Below are positions 29,701 to 47,629 of a stretch of 64,000 bases of DNA, in pieces. The notes under the pieces are model-generated. The model was not told where the DNA came from, ran no database searches, and saw only the letters and a program-made list of their open reading frames with translations. How positions within the stretch are numbered: the first letter of the stretch is position 1; each line of letters opens with the position of its first letter. A program made the translations under genes and the position numbers. Source of the stretch: Tubulanus polymorphus (taxonomy: Eukaryota; Nemertea; Palaeonemertea; Tubulaniformes; Tubulanidae); the NCBI RefSeq assembly GCF_964204645.1, contig NC_134027.1, positions 5,568,485 to 5,632,484 of the forward strand, written 5' to 3'.

Positions 29701-29855
29701 CGAAACATATTGCACAATAACACCCAATTCATCTTTTCTAGTGATAATCATCATGTGAATCAAACCCCAGTGCAAGACACGAGCCTGACTAGTTACATCC
29801 ACATGATTAAGAATTGTATCAGCATCGTTACTGTGGTGAGATCAGTCAACTGCGG
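26780..29855. other. Intergenic region between the glutamate receptor and MBTPS1
   Basis: About 3 kb separate the receptor start codon from the MBTPS1 stop, both on the minus strand. It should contain the receptor promoter and the MBTPS1 3' UTR. It is AT-rich, has no acceptor-led coding exon that could be supported, and no clear repeat except a small palindrome at 27175. Confidence 0.6.
27175..27211. repeat. Small palindrome
   Basis: TTCCAAAAA and TTTTTTGGAA flank an inner inverted pair ATTCCAAATGGAAT. The segment can form a hairpin and sits about 400 bp upstream of the glutamate receptor start. Its function is unknown. Confidence 0.5.
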
Positions 29856-35855
<6,000 letters not shown>

Positions 35856-36165
35856 ACTATTCAATTCTAGCTACGAATATTTCTAGTTGATAAAACATCT
35901 GCAGTTGTGGTTTGAATCTAATTCAACCTAGAAATGTGAAAGATATCTTCGGTTAGTATTTACGTATTTCAAGAGAGCTGTGACCTGAAGTCAACCAGTC
36001 TAAGACCATCTTAGTTCTTAATTTTTGTGCTTAAGTCTCGAGAGACTGATGCCAGATGTTCGACTGCTGCATGGACGATATATTTGTTTCCTAAATCTAC
36101 ATTATATCTATGGGAGTGACTGCACTTTAGGTGCCCCTAATAATATGAGGGGTAATAATATGGTT

Positions 36166-36629
36166 ATGTACCTCGGTCATCCTTATTACCGAGATGACGT
36201 ATTTTACCGAGATGAACCGAGATCAATCGAGATGAAATTAAATATGACATATTTATTTATTCCTTATCGATTTTTACCATTGAGATCATATTATATCAGT
36301 AATAAATGCCTGCTGGAGTCATATTTTACATATTTTGTCGGATAATTTTGTAGAAAAATAACTTAACTTTGCCGAGATAAGATCGTCGATCAAATTCAAT
36401 GAAATTTTATTGCTAACCGAGTTTACGTATTTGAAGTCAAAATTTTTTTAAATAAAAAAAATATGTAAAATATGACTCTTAGAAGGTATTTATTACTGAT
36501 ATAACATGATTTCAAGTGTTAAAATCGATAAGAAATAAATAAATATGCTATATTTCATTTCATCTCGGTTCGTCTCGGTTCATCTCGGTAAAATACGTCA
36601 TCTCGGTAATAAGGATGACCCATGTACCT
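36166..36629. mobile_element. 448-bp hAT-like foldback element with 8-bp target duplication
   Basis: The element at 36174-36621 has inverted repeats of about 160 bp. The left arm reads GGTCATCCTTATTACCGAG and the right arm is its complement, CTCGGTAATAAGGATGACC; both arms carry repeated CCGAGATGA motifs. A middle of roughly 110 bp is unique. The octamer ATGTACCT flanks both ends (36166-36173 and 36622-36629), an 8-bp target duplication typical of hAT-superfamily elements. It has no transposase and is a non-autonomous element with unusually long arms. Confidence 0.85.
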
Positions 36630-36828
36630 AACCTTACCACTAACACTTTTCTTTAATAACACTAGCGCCATACACTGGAAAGGTGACCTAAACTGCAGTT
36701 AGACCAATAATTTAGTTTTTATTAGACCCCTTCCAGGCCACAGGATCAAATCTTTGATTTTGGACCCCCAGCCATCGACATCGTGACGGTGTGTTTCTGT
36801 GGTGTTCATCCTGGCCTGCCTCACAGAC

Positions 36829-36970
36829 ACAGGGGCTCGTATTTGAAGTTTGGGGGTGAACTGTAGCTTAGATCATCAAGTATCCCTGATACTATTAATA
36901 CATATAGTACCAGGGATACCGGATGATCTAAGCTACAGTTCACCCCCAAACTTCAAATACGAGCCCCTGT
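36829..36970. mobile_element. 142-bp palindromic foldback element
   Basis: The first 49 bases (starting ACAGGGGCTCGTATTTGAAG) are the exact inverse of the last 49 (ending in AATACGAGCCCCTGT). Pairing continues with few mismatches (TATCCCTG against CAGGGATA) to a small AT loop near 36900. It is non-coding and probably a MITE. The perfect arms suggest a recent insertion or gene conversion. No target duplication was fixed. Confidence 0.8.
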
Positions 36971-37885
36971 GGCCTGTCTTGCCCAGTTTAGTAAAGCCTT
37001 TCATTTTTTGGCTTTATCTATGCCCAATGCTGACATACATTGAGTACGTTTAGTTACATTTAACATAATTAGCTGGATTCATCAACAAGCGCATTAATAA
37101 TGCATTCATTTTCTATTCAGATGATCACTTGATTTAAAATAAGTCCAACGTCAGTCGCACAATTATGGAAAAACCGAATAAAAATATTCTTCAACGACGA
37201 CCGCCATCTTAAATTCTTGACACTGCGCGAACAAGCGCGAGCTATATATACATAATTCAATTCAATTTATTCATCATAATCCATTCATTTGCGGGCCGGA
37301 TTGGTTACAAAACGACCGTCCCGTCCGCGACCGGACACGCGCATACGAATAATGACTCATTATGAGTTATCCGGTTTGCTCGGCTACCCGTATTGGTGGG
37401 GTAGTCTAGAGAGGCCAATGAAAACCCCGGTTTGCTGAACTACCCCTCTTTGCGGGGATGCGGTGTGATGTTTGATCTGACAGTTGTGGTTAATGGCTGT
37501 TTCAAGTACTTACAACGATGCTTATTACTTCGTGGTACATGGTGGTTTAAAAAACGATTTCATAATAATACGCTGACCGCGTGGGCTTCGTAGAAAGACC
37601 ACTGCCTTCCCAAATTTTAATTGTCCTGTCCGATTTGGTTTCGTCCAATTGAGAGACTGCCTTTTGCAGTTAGGGCATTTTTGGATCACATAACCCAGGA
37701 AATAACTTACGCTTTTGGGCCCCTTCGTCGGTTCCACATGTTTCATTTGAGCTATAGACCACAATGGTGAAACCATGATGGTCAGAAACTGACCAATTGA
37801 AATATCCCGAGTCTGACCACTTGACTTCGAATTTCGGAAATTTTTCAAGTCATGTTTGTTTTCAAACTACTGAAGAATCATTGCA

Positions 37886-38113
37886 AATTCATAAACTGAC
37901 CACCACTGACCACCACTGACCAATTCAAACTACTTGAATTTGAAAACGATATACCGCGTTATGGTTTCAAACTAGAAAGGATTCGCCATAAATATTGAGA
38001 ATTCATAAATTGACCATCACTGACCACCTCTGACCAATTCATGCTTCTCGAATATGAGAACGATATACCACGTTACGGTGTCAAACTAGAAAAACTGAAA
38101 AGCACCACAGTGA
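37886..38113. repeat. 114-bp tandem repeat carrying triple TGACCA motifs
   Basis: AATTCATAAA starts at 37886 and again at 38000, and the following sequence aligns (CGATATACC then TTTCAAACTAGAAA against GTGTCAAACTAGAAA). Each unit has three TGACCA hexamers spaced exactly 10 bp apart: 37897, 37907 and 37917, then 38011, 38021 and 38031. Degenerate TGACCA copies occur upstream near 37780-37830, suggesting an older third unit. Confidence 0.75.
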
Positions 38114-38905
38114 AAAAGTTGCAATACATGTAACTGAACAATTGAAAAGTTTTAACATGAATGACGAACATGTATGTCGTTTTTTAATGAGTTATTTAAA
38201 AAACAGTTCAGAATAAAAACATGAATACATTACACCTACAAATTCACTCACACTCTGGAGAGCGTAAGGTTAACTAATTAATCTTACTTATTACAAGAAA
38301 ACTAAAAACATTGCCAAATTTTCCTTGTCTTTAAGAGATTTCTTCAAACATCACTATCAACTAGCATTTCACAAATGTTACATTTGAAATAAAGCAGGGT
38401 CCGATCTAAGCACTAGTTCAATTGCCCGGGACAAGTATATTTTCATTAGGGCATGTAGGTTATCATTATCGCTCATCCACCGGGCTTGTGTAATTATATA
38501 TCTCAAAGCTTTTATCCCACTCGATGCAAGGGATGATTGTGTCACAATCGGACTGCTCATGTAGGGCACGTTGAGGGGGCAAGCGATATTACATATTATG
38601 CTTGCCCTGCGGTCGAATGGCATTTATTCCTTAGATCAAACCCTGCAAACTATTATAAAGGAAATTCTTCTTGTCCAGACATTACAGGCCCCACACAGAG
38701 ACGCGGTTAAAACGATAATCAAAACAAAGCTAGGACGATTGCCCAATTAGCATTGCATCCACAAGTTATCCTCTATTTTCGACAGGGCCTTAATTAAATC
38801 AGTATCTTATGAACGACTGAAAAGCACCAAAGTGAAATTGTTGCTATAAAACTTAACAACTGAAAAATTTCAACATGAATGATGAAAATGTACATTGTTT
38901 TATTC
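38092..38905. repeat. Dispersed direct repeat pair
   Basis: A segment of about 90 bp beginning ACTGAAAAGCACCACAGTG at 38092 recurs near 38815 as GACTGAAAAGCACCAAAGTG. The two share AACATGAATGA further on. Between them an 81-codon minus-strand ORF (38378-38623) ends IELVLRSDPALFQM but matches nothing recognised. The pair may be ends of an older insertion. Confidence 0.5.
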
Positions 38906-39286
38906 ACACAACAATAATATCTTAATCGAGGAATCATCATGTAAGTTCCTAATTTACAGACACGTGAACTGTATTACAATAACAGTCTCTAACATAAAGC
39001 GTAACTATAACTATTCAGACGTTTTTTCTTCCAGTTTCGAAAACATCAACATAATTATACAATCGGTAACTAATCAATAACATCAATAACTTAAGTTTAT
39101 AGCTGTTTTAAATTCTTTCTAAAAAGTAAAATGTATGTACATGATTTTAGATAGTAAGTCTGCCCCGTAAGTCTACCCCAGTATAACAATAAACAGTCAC
39201 AGCAGTGATTGAGCGCAGCTAGTTCTAAGGACGGGTCGATCTTTCATCACAGTTATTCAAAGCATTCTATCATATCAGTTATTTTT

Positions 39287-39992
39287 AGGGTTTTCTGACT
39301 TTCGTCGAAAACCCTCTTGAAATTCTGTTGATTATTATTAGGGTTTTCTGACTTTCGTTGAAAACCCTCTTGAAATTCTGTGGATTATTATTATTATTAT
39401 TATTATATATTTTCCGCCGATTTCGTCAAATAAAATTCATCTTCATTCAGATTCGGCAGCTGACAGCTTCGAAACGAAATGTATAAATTGATACTGTAAT
39501 AACGGTCTCTCTGAACCAACAGATTGTCTGAATGTACTTTCCATCGTATTTGAAACTTAAAATTACTTATTAGGTTACTGTAAATAAAGAATTGAATTGA
39601 ATTGTTAGACAACAAGCACCGGCGAAATAACAGTTTGTGACGTCATTTAGTAAGTAAATAAAGGAGGGCTCCGAGAATTTCCAAATCACGGGGACTATAC
39701 TGGGTTAGACCATTCAACCAAAAAGAGGATTGCTCCGATAATATCCAAATCATCTCATTTTATTTTTTCCATCGAATACCCGGTAATTAATTTTTCCTTT
39801 CGATCACATGCATCCAGAAAACCCGTTATCGCTGCTTTGCAGCTATATTTTTAAGTGTATTCGATTTAGTTAAGGTTTATAGTTATTTGTTTTGTTTATT
39901 ACAATAACTGAGTTGATAGAATGCTAAAAACAACAACAGAAAAAATCTCGGGTTTTCGCTATGGAAGGTTGTTCGATAAATGAGAAAACCCT
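39287..39992. mobile_element. Candidate 0.7-kb non-autonomous DNA element with duplicated 53-bp end
   Basis: Two tandem 53-bp units (39287-39339 and 39340-39392) each begin AGGGTTTTCTGACTTTCGT and contain their own inverted pair (AGGGTTTTC with GAAAACCCT). An ATT microsatellite follows the second. Near 39985 the sequence GAGAAAACCCTA gives a matching inverted end. TA flanks both ends, as expected for Tc1/mariner-type insertion, but the interior has no transposase. The right boundary is uncertain. Confidence 0.4.
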
Positions 39993-40014
39993 ATTGATAA
40001 ATATTTGAAAAAAT

Positions 40015-40215
40015 GCCTTTTCATGTAAATAGAGTATTAATTTGTTGTTTGTTTGTATTGTTGCTTATTATTATATCTATTTTTTTTAAATATTATTCAT
40101 TTATTTATGAACTTGTATTTTGTATTATTTACTATCTATTATTTATAATTTTTTATTTATTGGTTTTTCTTATTTATTCATGTACTTGTATTTTGTATCA
40201 TGTATTATTTATACT
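40015..40215. repeat. T-rich low-complexity tract
   Basis: This stretch is dominated by TTATTTATT and TTTGTATT phrases. It yields a fortuitous hydrophobic 85-codon ORF on the plus strand that has no family resemblance and no splice context. Confidence 0.6.
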
Positions 40216-42473
40216 CCTCTATTTACAACTGCAGGCATTTTTTCACAGTAAAGTTCTAGGCCCATTTTAAACAAGTAAATTAACTTTAATAAATTATTCG
40301 ACGCCTGCGAAAAAATGTAGAATTTCTGGTATAAGCTAATGTGGAATTGCAAATTTGAAATCGAAGTTTTAAGAAATTTCGGGAATTATGAGATTTGGCG
40401 ATTGGGTAGATGATACAGTCTTCGACTGGTCTAATTTTAAAAAAAAATTGTCAACTTGTGACTTCGATTCACTTTTGCCTCTAAGCTGGTCTGCAACTTC
40501 ATTGCCTCCATGGTTGAAGAAAGAGCTCTTCTGATGTCTGCTTCATCATGACTTTGGGCATATCGTGTAGCCTTGATATCACTTGATATCCTAGACTTGA
40601 GTCTGGGTTGAAGTAGACAATGTCATATAATTAACTTATTCATGTTATTCTGTATGAATTACCCGTGTGTCTTGTATTTTCTTATTTTAAAATTTGTAAA
40701 TGTATTGATTTTTGGAATTTTATCCCGGAATTTCAATGTAATAAGGATCAATAAAGTATTGAATTTAATTGTCACCTTATACACATGCCATCAGTGGACG
40801 CGGAGCCGTATATGACAGCTATGCTATAATAAATTGCTAATCTCATGAAACCTGCATACGTCTAATATCGAACATATTTTCAAAAACATTTGAATATTGA
40901 AATTATTTTACACGTTTTTATAAAGACCGCTAGTAGCCGCCGATGAAATTCACGCCGGCCCAACTCAGATCGTAGATAGCTTCGTCATTCCACTAGCAGC
41001 CCCATGTCAGGGTCTGACTTTTATATCAGACTTCCAAATCGTGTATACATCCGCCATTTAACCGAATAATCCGATTTACTTATCATTTCTATTTATCGCT
41101 GCCGCTCCTGATATAATCATACATCCTTTACTATTACAATACGTCTTCTCATGATATTCAATGCGATATAACATTTCGACGTTCAAATAGAGGTCATTAT
41201 ATAATCCCAGGGAGCCATTCTACATCTTTATCAATAATATTTTGCCAAATAGCTTGTATGTGTACACATAAACCTGTGACGTTTTGCACATCGATTTACG
41301 GTTGTCGTTTGTAAAATGACGCTGAATGGTTATCATTGTTTAGGTTTCATAATGGTAACGTTTTATAAGGCGTCAAAAAAGCACTAAATTCACTGCCGCT
41401 TCTTAATAATCATTATACACCCGATTTGAAGCTAAGTGATTATTCACGAGAGCCATCTCGTGATATGGATTTACCCATTACAATAAAAGAAGTTCAAACA
41501 GCTATAAACAATGTTAAAACGTTCAAAATTAGTCCTAGCTATAACTTTAGCTTTTCCTCTCAAATGTAAATAATGGTCTCCTTTTAGATAAAGCTTTTGC
41601 TTTCAAATACGTATCATCGAACAGATTGATGGAGGCTCAAAGTTAAAACTCCATGTGAAAATCGACATATATGATTCATTTCTCAAATTGTTTACACGGG
41701 CCTTCGAAAATATCAATGCCATCAAATCAGTACATCTACAATTCTGCAAATACTTATTATTTGTACATAGAACGTTATGTTCTATGTTTCCTAACCATGT
41801 GATATCTACAGGGCAAAGCCACTGTGTTGACTCTGTTTAACTATGGTAAGCACAATATCACGTTGAAACTATATCTCAGTTTAGGCGTTAACTCAACAGA
41901 CCTACGACTCAAAACTAGGCGCTCGACGCGACCATTTACTCCTAGTGACTAACTAACTCGACTTATGTATCAACCTAAGATCGAAGACCAATATCGTGAA
42001 TTAATGGAGCTTAGCTTTTATTAGACTCTAAGAAGGATATTTCTGTCACATTGCAAAACACATGACACATCATTTTACAAACTCATTATAAAATAGTTTT
42101 CTCTATATTGAAATATTCAAACGTAGAGTTCCTTTCTCAGGCCAAAGGAACCTAATTATCTAACTATTTTCAATATTCGACTCAACAACTATTTTCATAC
42201 TTCATTCCACGCAATCAGGTAAATTTTTAAAACTATGTTACCGATCAGACTGGTCTGAAAAAGGGTGATATTAGTAAAAAAATCAATACTTTACTACAGA
42301 GGTCTTTGCCGCTGCTAGATCTCAGTGTGCATGAGTTAAACCATTGTCTTTGCTGCTTCGGTGTTTATCCTGAATCAGATTTTATAAGATAATCCATTGT
42401 CTTTGCTGCGCGAATCAGTGTTTATAAGATACACTATCATCTCTGCTGCTCCTGATAAAATGTTTTATAGAAA

Positions 42474-42634
42474 TCAACCACCGATTGTAGAAGATTCCAT
42501 CGTTGAGTGATTAATCCGTCGCTGGCTCCGAAACTTCTCATCTGGGCTTCTGCAGTTTTCATCAGCAAATGGGTCAATGGGTATTTGTCTACCTTTTGTC
42601 TTCTTCAGGCCATTATTTCCGGGATGTAGTTTGA
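42474..42634 (-). CDS. Candidate 3'-terminal coding exon, unknown protein
   Basis: An acceptor (CTTTGTTTCAG) precedes a 53-codon open frame (VKLHPGNNGLKKTKGRQIP, then IDPFADENCRSPDEKFRSQR) that ends in a stop. Composition is charged and protein-like rather than random AT-rich translation. The donor exon was not found. It could be the end of a fast-evolving or lineage-specific gene, or chance. It is one of several such acceptor-led frames on this strand between 42 and 50 kb. Confidence 0.3.
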
Positions 42635-42732
42635 CTGAAACAAAGTGAAGAAAGCAAAACATTTTAGACAGATTTATCATAACTTACATGTCATTTCAAA
42701 TTACAAGCCACCGCGTTTTTCACTTAGTTAAT

Positions 42733-42759
42733 ATAGTTATTTCCAAAATCAGAATTAGG
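42733..42759. repeat. 27-bp inverted copy of the satellite-array start
   Basis: This segment (ATAGTTATTTCCAAAATCAG onward) is an exact reverse complement of 43444-43470, the first unit of the nearby tandem array. The inverted pair encloses about 700 bp. Confidence 0.8.
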
Positions 42760-43440
42760 TTCATTGACATCAATTGCCGATTTAAACCCCAATAAATAAT
42801 TGCAGTAGTAGAAAAAATTTATTACTCCAAGGTGTAAGACTAGTAAAGATAAAAGTTCTAAGATCAGCCATGTGGACAGGTAAATAGATTTCGATGATAA
42901 TCACTTATCAAATGATATTCATATGAGGCCTGAAATTTCTATATACCGGTAATTTCCATCTAATGAGTTTGATTCTTCTGTGGGTTGTTCAAATCCGTAG
43001 ATTTCAGATGAGTAGTTGATTTTAAGCTGGTCTCTTTCTTATAGTTGAAACTTAGCTGCAATGAGTAAGTAAATATATCCTGTAATCACGACATTTAGAA
43101 ATCATTGTAATAACTCCATGTATATCAAGTTACCTTTTATGATTGCTGATTTCATCATCGACGAGGATCTCCTAAGTCGGTTGGTTTCTGTGCACTGTTT
43201 TCTCTAATTAGCAGATTTTTGATGAGTTGTTGACCTCAAGCTCTCGTTTGACCTTTCGAGTTGGTGTCCCTTACAAACCTACCACACCTGCCGGGAGCGA
43301 TACGGCGGTTTATTTCAAAATTGGAAATCGAAGTACAGATATAGTTGCGTGATCGGCGGTCGTTTTTACAGATCTTTTTTTTTCAAGTCCAAGAACATAA
43401 TTGGTAATTCGGTTCCGGTTCATTCAAACAATCTTTTATT

Positions 43441-44235
43441 CTGCCTAATTCTGATTTTGGAAATAACTATATTGTTGAAGATAATTTTGCAATATTTGGT
43501 CTTTTTTTAATGTAACTAGTCCGAAAGTTTACAATGTTTAATAATTTTGTCTAACTTCAATTTTTTTGGTCGTATTCACCGTTTAAATAGTCGAAGCACA
43601 TATTAAGTGACTGATTGGGGTTAACTTTTTTCTGCCTAATTTAATACATCGAGATTTTGGAAATAACTATATTTTACAATATTTGGTCTTTTTTCATGTA
43701 ACTAGTCCGAAAGTTTACAAGGTTCAATAATTTTATCTATCTTTTTTCTGCCTAATTTAATACATCGAGATTTTGGAAATAACTATATTTTACAATATTT
43801 GGTCTTTTTTTATGTAACTAGTCCGAAAGTTTACAAGGTTGAATAATTTTATCTACTTTTTTCTGCCTAATTTATACATCGAGATTTTGGAACTAGCTAT
43901 ATTTTACAATATTTGGTCTTTTTTTCATGTAACTAGTCCGAAAGTTTACAAGGTTGAATAATTTTATCTATTTTTTTTCTGCCTAATTTTTTACATCGAG
44001 ATTTTGGAAATAACTATATTTTACAATATTTGGTATTTTTTTCATGTAACTAGTGCGAAAGTTTACAAGGTTGAATAATTTTATCTATTTTTTTCCTGCC
44101 TAATTTAATACATCGAGATTTTGGAAATAACTATATTTTACAATATTTGGTCTTTTTTCATGTAACTAGTCCGAAAGTTTACAAGGTGGGAGAATTTTGT
44201 CTAACTTTAATTTTTTTGTCATTTTCACCGTTTAA
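43441..44235. repeat. Tandem array of ~116-bp units
   Basis: The phrase GAGATTTTGGAAATAACTAT recurs with starts at 43651, 43767, 43881, 43998 and 44115 (spacings 116, 114, 117 and 117), with a diverged first unit at 43444. Each unit continues ACAATATTTGG and TGTAACTAGTCCGAAAG. The array is flanked by direct repeats TTCCGGTTCATTCAAAC at about 43415 and 44310. It is non-coding. Confidence 0.9.
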
Positions 44236-44379
44236 ATTTGTCTAATTTTTTAAAGTTTATTGTAGTTTTTCTCGAGTATGCCTGAAATCGAAGTACATAA
44301 TTGGGAAATTCGATTCCGGTTCATTCAAACTATCTTCCAATCAGTCTGAAACGGCAAGCTGAAGAAAAGAGCAGAACCT

Positions 44380-47160
44380 TTTGAGCAGAAAATCCTTTCG
44401 AATATCACTGATCATAATTATCATGTCAATTCATATATAAGATCCGCAATGTGGATCGATACGTAGATTTTAATAATAGTCTTAAATGATATTTATGAAA
44501 TTCAACTCGTATAGTAATTCATCTATATACTAAATATCTAAGCAATGGTTGATTATTATAGTTTAACAACAATTCAACTCAAGCATCTATAGTCATCTCT
44601 AGGAATACCAGAGTTACAACAAATTTAGTAATGCATAATCAATCTTATCAAATCGTTTTTGAACTGTTTTCTCTTCTATCTTCTTGAAATTCTTGATTGT
44701 CTTTTATTGAAACGCAGGCCCATCATACAGTGCAAACCTGCTAGTAATATTGGCCTATATATATTTCGATTGTCAGCTAAACCATGTTCGCATTATCAAA
44801 TTTACTTCATCGTCAGTTAATAAACTTAAGAGATGTTTTCTACCCACTGATGGCGACATCTGTACCCAGTGAATGGTATTCTAATCCATTTCATTAATTC
44901 TAAATATTGCTCCTAATGTATACAATGATTTTGTAATTATGATAATATAACTAACTGAAGAGTGAGTGCGCTTCCAGCATTGAGCACACTGATCCTATAA
45001 GTAACATGGTTCTACAGATTTAAGAAACCTCGAATCATTCCCACAACTCGACAAATCCAGAATTCTGCAAAGCCTTAAAGATTCAATAAATCCCACACGC
45101 AAGAGACAGAGTTAAAACATACCCAGTATTCTTTATATATCAATCAATATTAAATTATACAGTTGTCTTATCAACCCCTATGGTTTAGATTTGAGCACTT
45201 TCACCTTATATCAAGATGCTGAATTAGATACCTAATCAATAAGTTAATTGATAATGTCCTAGCTATAATTGAAATTGTCTCGGACAATATTTTACATGGG
45301 GCTTAACTAACCCAGAATCCCCTAAAACCTAACTGATTCAACAGATCCCACACACAGATATGGCCCAGTTAGACGCAGATGACATTGCGCGATACAGTCG
45401 TCTCATCCACTGTGCAATTTTGAATAAGTTTCACTTATATTCATTACATTGAATTAATTTCAATTAAATTCTAGGTATCTAAGCGAACCATTAATTAGTA
45501 ATCACACAAGCTATGTCAGTTGAACAATATTTATATGGAGCCTGAAAATCTACATGAGTAGAATTTCAGATGTGGTGAATTCGTCACTATTTGAATTCAT
45601 CAGAAATTAAAGATAAAAAAGCATATTTTTAGTGGTAAATTAGAAATTCCCTTAGCCGAATGGCTAAATAATCTTTATTTCCCTTATATAGTACACTGTG
45701 TATAAGGACCAAAAGACCTTGTTATGATCGGACCTCCCTGGTGCGGTGCGAGTCATGATGCTAGAAAATAGTTTGAAGGAGAGGGGTTAGTAAAAGAGAG
45801 CTATTAGCAAGAGGAATAAGACCTAAGTTTAGGATATCCTGTCAGAATAAGGCTTTCAATCTGACATACACAGTGAAATTGAAATATTCCCCCTTCCAAA
45901 TCCAGGAATGTATTTGTGCACAGATTCAATCGGAAGTAAATCTGCGTTAAATGATTTTGGCAATATGTATCAAAACTAATACAGCTGTATGAAGACACCA
46001 TAGGTTCACTTAGATACAGATAAATAAATGTGCTCAGATACACATGTATCAGCTACATTTTAAATGTCCATGGAATTAGAAATAATTTCACATAACAATT
46101 GAATTAACCTTAATCGATCTAAGTAATACATTAATGAGTAATTCATCTTAGATTCTAATTTTTAGTTAAACTATATCTAATATGCGTCACTTGACACACA
46201 GTATGGCTTTTAGATATTAATTGAATCAGTTAGGTTTGAGTAAATTATGCCAATAATGAAAAGCATGGCTAGTCGTCGCAAGCACGGCAGTTGACGATAC
46301 AGAACTGATCAGTCAATAAGACTGATTCACTTATAGATGTGCTCAAATATATTATATATTTCAGCTATATTTCAATAAATATTTATGATATAAAAAGTTT
46401 TTGATCTAACATCAAATATTGAATTCATCTTAATTGTGAATATCTAAGCCATTTTTCCTGGCTGTATGCTATGTCAGTCAAACAACAATTAAAAAATATC
46501 ATGCGTCGCCCAAAACAAGACGCAGTGTTTCAGGAATGAATTAAATCAATTAAAGCTTTGGTTTATTCTGGATTTATCAAAGTGTTGAGACCAAATCACT
46601 GTTTCATAAAGACCCGTAGTCCATAGTTTTCCCCATATAACACCAGACCTCGATAGAGCCCTAGACACTATCTTATGAAATTCATTACTGTTATGTGTGA
46701 GGCAGCACACAGTATATATTGTAAAGTATGGCCTCAATCTTAATAAATTTATCAATATATTATTTGTAAAGAAAAATCTATTAACCGACGATAAAGTTTA
46801 ATTGATATATCTTTAAGTAAAGCCGGCCTAAATGTATATGGGGCCTTGAAATATCTACACCAAAAGAATGTCTCATCAAACATTACAAGATATTGAATGA
46901 TTGCTAATTAGTAAATTGTCCTATCTATATCTTGATTGTCAGTTAAACAATAGTCATATGAGGCCTGAAATATCTACGGTACATTCGAATAATTTCAAAT
47001 GTCACATAAGATATTGAATTTACCTTAATTGTACGTACTTACAAAATCTTTTAATCAATAACTGACCAATCTACATTTTAATTATCAGACCAAAGAATAT
47101 TCAAGGGACCTCACTCAATCATTTCGTCTAATATTGTAAATCTTCAAGCAATCATTGCCT
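44380..47160. repeat. Diverged repeats with a recurring acceptor-like motif
   Basis: On the minus strand the phrase GTAGATATTTCAGGCCTCAT and variants recur (near 46960, 46845 and 45550; a relative lies at 42930). They are followed by ATATGACTATTGTTTAACTGAC-like sequence, then by TTCAATATCTT-type phrases. Units are degenerate and of uneven length, roughly 110-250 bp. Each variant resembles a pyrimidine-rich splice acceptor followed by 16-20 open codons and a stop. This may be only ancient tandem duplication. Confidence 0.4.
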
Positions 47161-47169
47161 AGCTATATT

Positions 47170-47419
47170 TCAATTTACTACCGACCACAGAGCTTCAATA
47201 AAGTAGTGCGGAGATGGTGAGCTTGACCAGCGCCTATGCATTCTACCCCAGATATGAAAAATCAACTTAGCTTTATGTATGTATGTATTCCTGTTGCCAT
47301 GCAGGATGAGGTCAAGACTGCCAGGTTCGGTTGCGGCAGGTGTTTGGTGGTACTTCAAGGTGGAGTCTTTTGTGGGCACTTCTGGTGGGCAGATTTTAGA
47401 TGGGCCTTTCCGGATTAAC
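47170..47419 (-). CDS. Acceptor-led open frame, unknown
   Basis: After an acceptor (TTTTACTCATTTCAG) a frame stays open for 82 codons (LIRKGPSKICPPEVPTKDST, then LKYHQTPAATEPGS) to a TGA at 47170. Another frame from the same acceptor closes at once (VNPERPI). No family was recognised and no donor partner was found. It may be a terminal exon or a mobile-element fragment. Confidence 0.25.
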
Positions 47420-47521
47420 CTGAAATGAGTAAAAGAACGATATTCTGTAGTTACACAATCCTTTCCGTATCACGCATCGTAATTTACATGTGTATCAACT
47501 TAACTTTCAATATTGCTGAGT

Positions 47522-47590
47522 TCAGTGTTCTTTTTTGGCATCGTCTTCGTTGTAGTCGCCTTCAGCATCTTCTTCTTCATCTTGGGAGTC
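47522..47590 (-). CDS. Candidate acidic terminal exon
   Basis: The exon-like segment follows a strong acceptor (TTTTTTTTCATTTCAG) and encodes DSQDEEEDAEGDYNEDDAKK plus EH and a stop, 22 residues in phase 0. Acidic tails like this end many nuclear or chaperone-type proteins. The rest of any such gene was not found upstream, where the repeat block at 47.6-48.5 kb begins. Confidence 0.3.
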   Translation of the reverse strand, partial: DSQDEEEDAEGDYNEDDAKKEH

Positions 47591-47629
47591 CTGAAATGAA
47601 AAAAAAGAGAAGAGCGATGAAAACCTGGT

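Noticed and set aside
37525-37848. 107-codon minus ORF containing CPNCKRQ
   Set aside because: A lone CxxC motif is not enough to call a zinc-binding protein; it has no acceptor, and overlaps the TGACCA repeat area.
38378-38623. 81-codon minus ORF ending IELVLRSDPALFQM
   Set aside because: The end looks protein-like but no family or splice partner was found; it lies between copies of a repeat.
40013-40270. Hydrophobic 85-codon ORF resembling a membrane protein
   Set aside because: It is the translation of a T-rich low-complexity tract.
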